The notes under the pieces are model-generated. The model had not been told where the DNA came from. It saw only the letters and a list, made by a program, of their open reading frames with translations, and ran no database searches. The position numbers were made by a program, and so were the translations under genes. Below are positions 7,907-15,971 of a stretch of 64,000 nucleotides of DNA, piece by piece. Source of the stretch: Pseudomonadota bacterium (GTDB lineage Bacteria > Desulfobacterota > Desulfarculia > Desulfarculales > Desulfarculaceae). The stretch spans positions 62,001-126,000 of the forward strand of contig JAHIQI010000052.1 of assembly GCA_018902755.1 (NCBI GenBank), read 5' to 3'. Each line of letters begins with the position of its first letter. Positions within the stretch are counted from its first letter, which is position 1.

Positions 7907-9805
7907 TCAGTAACGGGAGGCCAGGTCTCGGCGTTGCAGCCAGAAGGCGCCGGGCCAAAGGCCCAGGAGGTCTTGGCGCGGCCCTTCGGCCTGGGCGTAG
8001 TAGGGGCCGGCCAGCACGCTGTAGGAGACCCAGCAGGAGGCGGCCTGCTGGGGGCAGAGGTATATCTCCCCGGCCAGGCGGTTGTCCTTGAGCCAGGCGG
8101 CGACCCTGGCCTGGTGCTGGGGCGAGGGCACGGTGATCATGAGCATCACCGGGTAGCCCTTGCCCGCCAGGCGCTTGGCGTCATTAAGGGCGTGGCCCAC
8201 CTCGTTGAACTTGTTGACCTGGATGAACCAATCCTCCGGGTTGGGCGTGGGCGGCCTGGCCGCCGGCGCCGCTTGGGGGGCGCGGCCCTCCCTGATGCCC
8301 AGCACGCCGACGCCCTTGCGGTCCAGCACCCGCAGGCGCTCCTGGGCCTGGCCCCTGGTGAGCAGGGGCGGCAGGCAGGAGAAGAACTTGCCCTCCAGGG
8401 GGGAGACCAGCTCCGAGGCCACCGGGGTGAAGATCAGCTCCGGCGGGATCTTGCCCGCGAAGGGCTTGGCCTGCTCGCGGGCGGCCTCGCGCCCGGCATG
8501 GGGCGTGTCGAAGCAGACGTAATAGCGCGTGTCCAGGGCCGCTCCCGCGGCCTCCACCCTGGCCAAAAGCTTGGCCCTGGGGTCGGCGTTGGCCGTGGAC
8601 TTGGCTGCGGGCGCGGGCGGTGGCGGGGCTGGCGGGACCGCCTTGGGCTTGGGGGTGGCGCGGGCCGCCTTGCCGGGGGCGGCGGTGCGGGCCAGGTATT
8701 CGCTCAGGCCGGGGTTGTCCCCGGCCAGGGGCAGGCTGGGGCTCAGGCCCTTGCGGTTCCAGGTATGGCCGTCCGGGGCCAGGAGCCTGCCGTCGGTGAG
8801 CACCAGGGCCGAGCCGTCCTGCAAGGGGAAGACCTTCTGGGTGGTGGCCTTGCCGAAGCTAACCGTGCCCACCGAGCGGGCCGCCCCGTTCTGCACCAGG
8901 GCGGCGATCATGAGCTCGGCCGAGCTGGCGGTGTAGCGGTCTTGCCAGACGAACAGAGGCCCGGCCAGCTTGAGGGGCGCTTGGCGGCTGGGGTAGGTCT
9001 TACTGCCGTCACGGCGGCGCAGGGTCACGATGGTCTTGCCGATGGGCAGCAGCATGTCCGCTGCGTCCACCCCGGCGAAGAGGCTGCCCCCCCGGCAGGA
9101 GCGCAGATCGATGACCAGGTTCTCGCCGGGGCGGGCCTCGCTCAGGGCCTGGCGCAGCAGCCGGACCGTGGAGTTGTCGAAGCGCAGCACCCGCGCCAGC
9201 AGCACCCCCGGCTTGCGGCTGAGGCTCACCGCCGCGTTGTCCACCGGGCGGCGCTTGATGGGCACCGCCCGGCGCTTGCCGTCCGGTGTTTGCAGGCCCA
9301 GGGTCACCGTGCTGCCCATGGGGCCCCGCACCAGGTTGCCCACCGCCACCAGGGAGAGCCCGGCCACCGGCTTGCCGTTCACCCCCACCAGCAGCTCGCC
9401 GGTCTTCACCCCGGCCCGCTCGGCGGGCGAGCCGGGATGGGGCAGGCACACCAGCTCCCCGTCCGGACGGCGGTAGGCGTCCATGCCCACCCCGGAGTAC
9501 TCCGCCTTGCTCGAGGTCTTGTGGGCCTCGTACTCCTCGGGCGTCAGGTAGGTGGAATACGGGTCCAGGCCCTCCAGGTAGCTCTTGAGGGCCTGGCGCA
9601 CGATCTCCCCGCCGCTCTGCCTTACCAGCCCCTCTTCCTGGATCTTCAGGAAGGCCTGGTAGAAGAGGAACATGCTCTGGTCGTTGGTCCAGGCCTGGGG
9701 GGCCGCCTGGGCGCGTGCCGCAGACGGGGCCGCCAGGCCCAGCAGCAAGAGCAGAGCCCCGGCGGCCAGGCCCAGGCTAACGGCAGACTTGGCGGGCCAG
9801 GTCAT
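7907..9805 (-). CDS. S41-like PDZ/tail-specific protease with C-terminal SPOR-like domain
   Basis: A 632-residue exported protein and last gene of the Tag-like operon. A signal peptide (about 1-33) leads to the helical lead-in of C-terminal processing peptidases (GLDPYSTYLTPEEYEAH). A PDZ domain (about 110-190) and an S41 core follow; the core keeps a serine in YTASSAELM and a lysine in SFGKATTQ, the usual Ser-Lys dyad. A Pro/Ala-rich linker joins a last domain (about 560-632) with SPOR-like strands (WFIQVNKFNE..., VLAGPYYAQ) that would bind septal peptidoglycan. S41 plus SPOR is an unusual fusion. Its start overlaps the previous gene by 29 bases. Confidence 0.8.
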   Translation of the reverse strand: MTWPAKSAVSLGLAAGALLLLLGLAAPSAARAQAAPQAWTNDQSMFLFYQAFLKIQEEGLVRQSGGEIVRQALKSYLEGLDPYSTYLTPEEYEAHKTSSKAEYSGVGMDAYRRPDGELVCLPHPGSPAERAGVKTGELLVGVNGKPVAGLSLVAVGNLVRGPMGSTVTLGLQTPDGKRRAVPIKRRPVDNAAVSLSRKPGVLLARVLRFDNSTVRLLRQALSEARPGENLVIDLRSCRGGSLFAGVDAADMLLPIGKTIVTLRRRDGSKTYPSRQAPLKLAGPLFVWQDRYTASSAELMIAALVQNGAARSVGTVSFGKATTQKVFPLQDGSALVLTDGRLLAPDGHTWNRKGLSPSLPLAGDNPGLSEYLARTAAPGKAARATPKPKAVPPAPPPPAPAAKSTANADPRAKLLARVEAAGAALDTRYYVCFDTPHAGREAAREQAKPFAGKIPPELIFTPVASELVSPLEGKFFSCLPPLLTRGQAQERLRVLDRKGVGVLGIREGRAPQAAPAARPPTPNPEDWFIQVNKFNEVGHALNDAKRLAGKGYPVMLMITVPSPQHQARVAAWLKDNRLAGEIYLCPQQAASCWVSYSVLAGPYYAQAEGPRQDLLGLWPGAFWLQRRDLASRY

Positions 9806-10550
9806 ACAGGGTGTCCTTGGGGTCATCCTTGGCGCGGCGCACCTTGCCCCTGTCAAAGGCCACGGTCTGGCCAGGGCGGTGGAAGCCTCCCCAGTCGCCG
9901 AAAGGCACCGAGCTGTAGCAGTGTTGCCGCCGGGGCACGCAGAACCAGTCCTTGCGGTCCACCCCCGTTTCGCCGGGATTGAAGCGGTAGCTGATGCGGT
10001 CCCGCAGCGTGACCAGGGCCTTGTCCCCCTCCAGCGATTGCACCACCCCCACGTAGGCCAGCACCCAGGCCCCCGAGCGGGGCAGGCACTTGGCCCGCTC
10101 CAGCACATACACCTTGGCCCCGGCCACCAGGGGCAGGGGGGGCGGCGGCGGCGGGGGGGGCGCCTGCTCGGCGGCGGGCCGGGCCTTGGCCGGTGGCGAT
10201 GTTGCCTGCTTGGCGGCGGGCGCCGCCTTGGGCGCGGAGGCTCGCGCCTTTTCCTGTTCCGCCCTCAGCTTGCGCGCGCCCCGCACCACGGTGTTCAGGC
10301 GCAGCCAGGTGTCGTCGTTGATGGCGCCGTCGGCTGATTTCAGGCGCTGGTTTTCCTGGAAGCGAATGACGGCCTGGCGCATTTGGCTGGTGTCCATAAT
10401 GGACCAGCACCCGCCCGGGTCGTAGCCTGCCTCCTCCAGGAGGACGCACACCTGTTCCGGCTCCACCCCCGGCACCTTGACCAGGTCTTGGGGAGTGGCG
10501 CAGGCGGCGCAGCTTAGCAGCAACAATAGCCATAAACAACTGAGCTTCAT
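9777..10550 (-). CDS. Lipoprotein with peptidoglycan-binding-1-like domain
   Basis: A 257-residue protein with a lipoprotein signal (LLLLSCAAC, candidate modified Cys within residues 14-17). A short helical repeat (about 50-90, AVIRFQENQRLKSADGAINDDTW) resembles PG_binding_1 domains. A Pro/Ala/Lys linker follows, then a C-terminal beta-rich domain with four cysteines that may form disulfides. It probably tethers the outer membrane to the wall. It sits between a coiled-coil lipoprotein and the S41 protein in the same operon, overlapping the latter. Function is inferred only from its architecture. Confidence 0.7.
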   Translation of the reverse strand: MKLSCLWLLLLLSCAACATPQDLVKVPGVEPEQVCVLLEEAGYDPGGCWSIMDTSQMRQAVIRFQENQRLKSADGAINDDTWLRLNTVVRGARKLRAEQEKARASAPKAAPAAKQATSPPAKARPAAEQAPPPPPPPPLPLVAGAKVYVLERAKCLPRSGAWVLAYVGVVQSLEGDKALVTLRDRISYRFNPGETGVDRKDWFCVPRRQHCYSSVPFGDWGGFHRPGQTVAFDRGKVRRAKDDPKDTLYDLARQVCR

Positions 10551-10557
10551 GGTTGGC

Positions 10558-11058
10558 TTAGAGGCCGGTGTGGGCCAGGACCTCTTCCTCCAGTTCGGCG
10601 ATTTCTTTTTGCAGTTGATCGATCTGGGCCTGCAGGGCGGGCACGCTCATGTTCTGTTGGTTGCGCAGACTTTGCAGCTTGGCCTCAAGCTGGCCCCGGC
10701 GCTGGAGCAGGGCCTCCACTTCCTGGCGAACCTTGCGGTTTTTCACCTTGCCCTGCTGGATGTCCCGGCGCATCTTGTCCAACTCGGCGCTGGTCACTTC
10801 CATGCGTGCCTGCAGGGCGTCCAGCTTTTGCTGCTCCTGGGCCATCTGCTTTTCCAGGGCCGTGCCCTGCCGTTGCAGGCCGGCGTTCTGGGCCTGGGCT
10901 TGGGCCAACTCCTGCTGGCGCTGGGTCTGGCGGCGCTCGTAGTCGCCCTTGTGCACGAAGTAGTCGAAGAAACCGCCCTTGGCCGGGTCCGAGGTGGTGT
11001 GGCAACCGGCCAGGCCGCCCGCCAAAAACAACACCAGCACAACGATGCATCTAAACAT
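10558..11058 (-). CDS. Coiled-coil lipoprotein
   Basis: A 166-residue lipoprotein. A hydrophobic signal ends in the lipobox LAGC (about residues 16-19). Nearly all the rest (about 45-160) is charged heptad-repeat coiled coil rich in Gln, Glu, Lys and Arg. The ATG at 11058 starts directly with a good signal sequence; another in-frame ATG lies three codons earlier at 11067, next to the upstream gene's stop. Such rods often span the periplasm. Its position beside the glycine-zipper lipoprotein suggests that both belong to one envelope complex. Confidence 0.7.
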   Translation of the reverse strand: MFRCIVVLVLFLAGGLAGCHTTSDPAKGGFFDYFVHKGDYERRQTQRQQELAQAQAQNAGLQRQGTALEKQMAQEQQKLDALQARMEVTSAELDKMRRDIQQGKVKNRKVRQEVEALLQRRGQLEAKLQSLRNQQNMSVPALQAQIDQLQKEIAELEEEVLAHTGL

Positions 11059-11069
11059 GATCCGCATCC

Positions 11070-11681
11070 CTACATGGTGTTGATGGGCAGCGAGGCCAGA
11101 ACCTCGAGCTGGCTCTTGAGCTCTTGCTGGCGCTGCTGCATGGTCTTGAGCGAGGCCACCAGCTGCTGTTTCTGCTGGTCGCTTTTGATCTTCTTCTTCT
11201 CCAGGATGTACTGGGTCTTCTCGACCTCCTTGGTCACCTGGGCCAGCAGGGCCTTGGTGCTTTCCTGCTCGGTGTTCAGCTTGGCCTTTTCCTTGGCCAA
11301 CTGAGAGGCCTGGAGCTTGTTCTGCCTGGCCAGGGCCCGCATGCGCTTTTCCTCGAAGCGCATCTCGGCCAGCTTCTTTTCCATGGACTTGTTGTGGGCC
11401 AGGGCCCGCTGGTTCAGGTTGTTGGTCTGGGCGATCTGGGCGTCCAGCCACTGCTCCTGGCTGGCGTATTTTTTCTGCTCGTTGTCCACCTCGTTGCCCA
11501 CCAGCGCGCCCGCGCCCGCGCCGATGGCCGCGCCGGTGCGTCCTCCCACCAGATAGCCCAGCACCCCGCCAACCACCGCGCCCACCCCCGCGCCGGTGGC
11601 CACCGTCTCCTGTCCCTTGGTGGCGCAGGCCCCGCTCAGGGCCATGACCGCGATCAATATCACCAACATCAATTTGCGCAT
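11070..11681 (-). CDS. Glycine-zipper coiled-coil lipoprotein (TagQ-like position)
   Basis: A 203-residue protein with lipobox SGAC (about residues 16-19). A glycine-zipper stretch at about 30-65 (GAGVGAVVGGVLGYLVGG, AAIGAGAGALVG) is typical of Gly-zipper/2TM outer-membrane-associated proteins. A long coiled coil fills residues 70-195. In Pseudomonas the TagR, TagS and TagT genes sit next to an outer-membrane lipoprotein, TagQ, and this gene holds that place next to the SUMF1-domain gene. Homology to TagQ itself cannot be judged here, so the equivalence rests on position and lipidation. Confidence 0.65.
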   Translation of the reverse strand: MRKLMLVILIAVMALSGACATKGQETVATGAGVGAVVGGVLGYLVGGRTGAAIGAGAGALVGNEVDNEQKKYASQEQWLDAQIAQTNNLNQRALAHNKSMEKKLAEMRFEEKRMRALARQNKLQASQLAKEKAKLNTEQESTKALLAQVTKEVEKTQYILEKKKIKSDQQKQQLVASLKTMQQRQQELKSQLEVLASLPINTM

Positions 11682-11747
11682 GTCGCCTCTCCTTGCTTCA
11701 TGGCCGCGCCAAAGGCCCGGCTCCCCCCTGATTTGGACTTCCCGGCT

Positions 11748-13340
11748 CTAGCGCGCGCCGGGCGCCTGGCCCTGGCTGAACAGGGCCTCCTGCAGATCCC
11801 GCTCCCAACCGTCTTTGTCCGGTTGTTTGCCGGTCAGATAGCGTTGGTAGTGCTGGCCGAGCAGCTGGTTGATCTTCACCTTCTGCGGCGCGGCCGACTT
11901 GTTGACCAAAAGCTTGCGGTGCTCCTCAAGTTGCTTGAGCACCATCTCCTTGTTGTAGAGCCGGTCCATTAGGTCCAGCTGGGCGAAGTACTGTTCCAGC
12001 GACTCGTCCCGGGCGGCCTGGTTGTCCCGCAGGTTTTGCTGGGCCCGCTGGCGGCGTGAGGCGTTCTGGCTGAGCCGGATGATGGTCTGTAGGGACATCT
12101 CGTTGACCATTGTCTTGTAGGCGGCGAACAGGCAGTAGACCGCGGTGCGGATGGTGACCAGGGCCGAATCGCCCTCCACCTTGCGCATCTTGGTGGTGGC
12201 CTGCCTTAGCCCCGCCTCCAGCTCGTTGAGCTGGGGGGACACCGCCTTGAGGGCCTGGGGGCTCACCGAGGCCAGGGCCTCGCGCAGCTGCTGCCAACCG
12301 GCCGAGGAGCCGCCCAGGGACACCCCGAACACCGGCTGGGCGGCCTGGCCGTAGCGTTGGTAGATTTCCTTGAGGCGGGTCACGTCCTGGCGGGAGGCTG
12401 TGACCAGCGAGGTGATCACCAGGCGCAGCCCCACGTCGTTGCGCGAGAAGGCCTTGCCGTTTTTATAAAGGGGCATCTCCGAGCGCTTGCTGGGCAGGGT
12501 GGCCTTGGCCCCGTCCTTGAGGGCCGAGCCGCCCCGCAGGGCGAAGCCGCCGCAGCGCCCGCCGGTGTACTCCACCCGGAAGATGGAGGAGGTCATCTCA
12601 GACACGTTGCCCAGCAGGTCGTAAAATCCCAGGGGGTGCGGTTTCTTTTCCCCCACCTTGCGCACCCGGGGCGGTTGGCGCACCACGTCCGGATAGCACC
12701 ACTCGTGCACCTCGGTCTGGTTGGGGCCGTAGGGCGACAGACGGAAGTACTGGCTGGGCTCGATTAGCCCGCCACCGCGCGCGGCGAACTCCCACTCGAT
12801 CTCGTTGGGCAGGCGCAGATAGGCCCCGCCGTCGTCCTGGGCCCCCCGGGAGCGGGGCAGCTTGTCCGGGGCGCTACCCGCCAGCCACTCGTTGTAGCGG
12901 CGCAAAAACTCCTGGGCCTGGAACCAGGTGACTTGGGTCACCGGCTTGGTGCTTTTGATCAGCTCTTGGCGGGATAGGTTCTGGGGCACGGGCATGAGGG
13001 AATAGAACTGGGCCTCGGTCACCTCGTACTTGCCCAGGTAGTAGACCCAGTCCTCGCTCCCTGCCCCGGCCAGATTGAAAGCCCCGCTTATCTCCACCTG
13101 GGTGGGGGTCTCGTAAAACACTCCCCCCTTGCCCTTGCCCACCCACACCATGCGGGTGCTGAGCCCTTCCATGGTCCGCCCCAGGTGCACCGGCCGAAAC
13201 ACCATGCGCACCCCGTCGGGCATGGGCAGCGACAGGTCGCCCGCCTGGGGGTGGGGGTCGTGGATGTCCGCCCGGGCCGCGCCGACCCAGAGCAGGGCGG
13301 CCGCGGCCAAGGCGAGAACCACCAGGGAGGCTCTATTCAT
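11748..13340 (-). CDS. Secreted SUMF1/FGE-fold protein, TagR-like
   Basis: A 530-residue protein with a signal peptide (1-24). Its formylglycine-generating-enzyme-type domain (about 60-310) shows KYEVTEAQFYSL, PVTQVTWFQAQEF, LRLPNEIEWEFAARGG, LLGNVSEM and ALRGGS. The paired cysteines needed for formylglycine synthesis are not visible, so it is probably a binding rather than a catalytic version, as known for TagR of Pseudomonas type VI signalling. A helical C-terminal half (about 330-520) is extra. The start overlaps the permease gene by 8 bases, and order and overlap match a TagS-TagR pair. The domain call is firm; the TagR role is inferred. Confidence 0.8.
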   Translation of the reverse strand: MNRASLVVLALAAAALLWVGAARADIHDPHPQAGDLSLPMPDGVRMVFRPVHLGRTMEGLSTRMVWVGKGKGGVFYETPTQVEISGAFNLAGAGSEDWVYYLGKYEVTEAQFYSLMPVPQNLSRQELIKSTKPVTQVTWFQAQEFLRRYNEWLAGSAPDKLPRSRGAQDDGGAYLRLPNEIEWEFAARGGGLIEPSQYFRLSPYGPNQTEVHEWCYPDVVRQPPRVRKVGEKKPHPLGFYDLLGNVSEMTSSIFRVEYTGGRCGGFALRGGSALKDGAKATLPSKRSEMPLYKNGKAFSRNDVGLRLVITSLVTASRQDVTRLKEIYQRYGQAAQPVFGVSLGGSSAGWQQLREALASVSPQALKAVSPQLNELEAGLRQATTKMRKVEGDSALVTIRTAVYCLFAAYKTMVNEMSLQTIIRLSQNASRRQRAQQNLRDNQAARDESLEQYFAQLDLMDRLYNKEMVLKQLEEHRKLLVNKSAAPQKVKINQLLGQHYQRYLTGKQPDKDGWERDLQEALFSQGQAPGAR

Positions 13341-15210
13341 CGCGCAGGGCCTCGGCTGGCTCGATGCGGCTGACCCGCCAGGCGGCCAAGACGGCGGCCA
13401 GGGCGGCCACGGCCAGGGTGGCGGCCAACTCCTGCCAGGGCAGGCGGCAGAAGCTCTCGCCGGGATGCAGGTGGGCGGCGAACAGGGTGTTGATGGTCTG
13501 GGCCAGGGCCCCGAAAAAGCCCAGCGCCGCCAAAAAGCCGCCCCCGGCCAGGACCACGCCCTGGTACACCGGGAAGCGCAGCAGCGAGCCACGGGGCAGG
13601 CCGATGAGCCTCAGCACCGCCAGGTCGCGCTTCTTGCGCTCCACCGAGGCGTAGAGGCTGGCCACCAGGGAGGCGGCCCCTCCGGCGATGCCCACCGCCG
13701 CGATGAGCCAGAAGATCAGGCTCAAATAGCGGTCCAGCTCCTTGACTTGTAGAATCTCGGCCGCCTTGGTGTGCACGTCTATGCCCTGGGACTCGAAGTA
13801 CTCCTTGAGCCCGGCCACTTGGTCGATGCTCCTGGTGTACAGGCGGAAGGCGGCGTAGCCGCGGCGGTGAATGAGAAACTGCTTGTGCTCGGGGTCGTAG
13901 CGCACCGGGCGGGTTTGGCCCAGGCGCAGCACCCCGGCCAACTCCGGGGGAATGAAGCTCACCCCCGCACGGGGTGAAGGCTCAGTGGTCAGGCTCACCG
14001 GGAACGCCAGCTCCCGCTCGCCCATCTTCAGGCGCAGGCGGAGGCCCTCGCCCGAGGCCTTCACCTCCGGCGCGGCCATGAGCATCAGGCGCGGCCCCTC
14101 GCCCTTGTTGGCGGCGGGCCAGGGCGGGGCCGGGACGGGGCGGGTCTCGGCGGGCAGGTCTCCCCCGCCGGGCAGGGCGTACAGCTCCACCTGGGCCAGG
14201 GCCTTGCCGCCGGGGCCCAGAAGCTCCGCTTTCTGCGGGGCCACCCAGGGCAGCAGGGCCGCTTCGGCCCCGCGCAGCTTGGCCCGCACGGCCTCCAGGT
14301 TCTTTTCGTCCACCGGGCTGGAGCGCCCGGTCGAGGCCCCCGCGCCGCTGCCCAGGGTGGACAGGAAATAGGTGTGCGCCTTTTCCGGGAAGCTCAGGCC
14401 GCTGGTTTTGAGTAGCTCCTCGCGGCCCATGGCCTGGGAGCGGTAAAAGCCGGTGTTGATGCGCAGGGACAAGAGCAGGGTGTTGTCCAGGGGCTGGGGA
14501 CCGGCCACCACGGCGCCGTCATAGAGGGGATAGGCCTGGGGCAGGGAGCCGGGCCAGCCGTAGCGGGGCACCGCCTCGCCGTCCTTGTAGCTCTCCATGG
14601 CCTCCAGGACCGGCAGCAGTACGAACAGGCGGCCCTGGGTGGTGGCCCTGGGATCGGCCGCGCCGGCCACCTTCAGCTCCATTACGCCCTTTTCGTAGAC
14701 GCCGCCGCGCCGCCGGGCGGTGGTCACCACCAAAGTGTCGCCCGCCTTGGCCCCCAGCTTGCGCATGGCCTCCTGGCTGAGCACGCACTGGCCCTCGCCG
14801 GGCACCGGGGCCCGGTTCTGCAAGAGCAGGGGGTCGCCCGGCGCGGTGGGCACGATCTCCATGCGGGTTTCCTGCTTGCCACCCTTTAGGCGCACCAGCA
14901 CGCTGGCCGAAAGCTGGCGGGTGTTGGGTATGGCCAGCTCCACCTCCGGGCGCTGGTTGAGCGCCTTGATCCACCCTCGGCTGTAGGAGCGGCTGATGGT
15001 GGGGCGAATCTCGCGGTTCACCGGGTTTTGGATCAGGCGGTAGCGCAGGGTCTCGATGGTGCCGTGCTTCAGTCCGAACAAAAGCAGCAACGGAGCCAGG
15101 ATGGCGGCCACCGCCAGCATGAGGCACAGGCTCAGAATCCACTCGTGCCACAGGTCGGCCAGGGACAGGCGCAGCACCAAGGCCCGGCCGGTGTTTTCCC
15201 GCGCGGCCAT
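13333..15210 (-). CDS. FtsX/LolE-type ABC permease, TagS-like
   Basis: A 625-residue four-helix permease. One transmembrane helix lies at about 24-48, then a periplasmic region of about 450 residues, then three helices at about 495-523, 545-575 and 590-612 with the cytosolic VERKKRDLAVLRLIG coupling helix. This is the MacB/LolC/FtsX layout, used for mechanotransmission or lipoprotein release rather than solute import. It lies one base after the ATPase gene and overlaps the SUMF1 gene, so the three are translationally coupled. TagS has the same topology and neighbours; sequence-level orthology is not tested. Confidence 0.82.
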   Translation of the reverse strand: MAARENTGRALVLRLSLADLWHEWILSLCLMLAVAAILAPLLLLFGLKHGTIETLRYRLIQNPVNREIRPTISRSYSRGWIKALNQRPEVELAIPNTRQLSASVLVRLKGGKQETRMEIVPTAPGDPLLLQNRAPVPGEGQCVLSQEAMRKLGAKAGDTLVVTTARRRGGVYEKGVMELKVAGAADPRATTQGRLFVLLPVLEAMESYKDGEAVPRYGWPGSLPQAYPLYDGAVVAGPQPLDNTLLLSLRINTGFYRSQAMGREELLKTSGLSFPEKAHTYFLSTLGSGAGASTGRSSPVDEKNLEAVRAKLRGAEAALLPWVAPQKAELLGPGGKALAQVELYALPGGGDLPAETRPVPAPPWPAANKGEGPRLMLMAAPEVKASGEGLRLRLKMGERELAFPVSLTTEPSPRAGVSFIPPELAGVLRLGQTRPVRYDPEHKQFLIHRRGYAAFRLYTRSIDQVAGLKEYFESQGIDVHTKAAEILQVKELDRYLSLIFWLIAAVGIAGGAASLVASLYASVERKKRDLAVLRLIGLPRGSLLRFPVYQGVVLAGGGFLAALGFFGALAQTINTLFAAHLHPGESFCRLPWQELAATLAVAALAAVLAAWRVSRIEPAEALRDE

Positions 15211-15211
15211 G

Positions 15212-15952
15212 TCAGCTAGCCTCCCGTAAGGTTGATCGGGTGTGGCCCTCGCCCAAGGGCTCCACCTGGAAGGTGAGAATGCGGTCCGCCACCGGGCGCA
15301 CCAGGGCTTCGTCGTGGGTGACCATCACCAGGGTGATGCCTAGGCTGGCGGTCAGCTCCTTGAACTGGTCGCGGATCTCCAGGGCGGTGAACTTGTCCAC
15401 CGCGGCGGTGGGCTCGTCGGCCAAGACCACCGGGGGGCGGTGGGCCAGGGCCCGGGCGATGGCCGCCCGCTGCCGCTGGCCTCCGGAAAGGAACTGGGGC
15501 TTCTTGTGGGCCTGGTCGCCGATCTTCAGGCGCTCCAGGAGCGTCTTCACCTGGAGCTGGCCGCCGCGCTGGGCGTTGAGGCGGCAGGGCAGGTGCACGT
15601 TGTTGCCCACCGTGAGGAAGGGCAGCAGGCCGCCGGTCTGCAAGACGTAGCCCAGGTGGGCCCGGCGCAGGCCGGCAAGGGAGGCCTCGCCCAACTCCAT
15701 GAGGCTGTGGCTTTGGCCCGCCACCCTGAGAGAGAATTCCCCGCACTGGCTGGGGCTGAGCACCAGGCCCAGCATGTCCAGCAGGGTGCTCTTGCCGCAC
15801 CCGCTGGCCCCCACGATGGCTACGAACTCTCCCCGGCCGATGTCCAGGCTGGGTACGCAGAGCTCAAAGGCGCTGCCGCCCTTGGCCCTGCTTTTCACCA
15901 CCTCGCGCAGGCGGTACACCACCCGCCCGTCGCCGGGCTCACCCTGTTCCAC
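15212..15952 (-). CDS. ABC transporter ATPase, LolD/TagT-like
   Basis: A 246-residue complete ABC ATPase. Walker A is GASGCGKST (about residues 48-56), the Q-loop is near LQTGG, the signature is LSGGQRQR, Walker B is VVLADEP and the switch histidine is VTHDEA. It belongs to the LolD/MacB/FtsE type that pairs with four-helix permeases, here the next gene downstream. The start is a GTG at 15952 behind GGGGGGAAC. The gene follows the VWA gene by 19 bases. It would power conformational signalling or lipoprotein handling across the inner membrane. Confidence 0.88.
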   Translation of the reverse strand: MEQGEPGDGRVVYRLREVVKSRAKGGSAFELCVPSLDIGRGEFVAIVGASGCGKSTLLDMLGLVLSPSQCGEFSLRVAGQSHSLMELGEASLAGLRRAHLGYVLQTGGLLPFLTVGNNVHLPCRLNAQRGGQLQVKTLLERLKIGDQAHKKPQFLSGGQRQRAAIARALAHRPPVVLADEPTAAVDKFTALEIRDQFKELTASLGITLVMVTHDEALVRPVADRILTFQVEPLGEGHTRSTLREAS

Positions 15953-15971
15953 GTTGTTCCCCCCCCACCGA

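Noticed and set aside
7934..9982. A 682-codon plus-strand frame opposite the S41/SPOR gene
   Set aside because: It is an antisense shadow with low-complexity Gly/Gln/Ala translation. The minus-strand protein has a signal peptide, PDZ and S41 motifs.
11748..13340. Active formylglycine-generating enzyme for sulfatases
   Set aside because: The domain is of the SUMF1 type, but the catalytic cysteine pair is not visible and no sulfatase gene is near.
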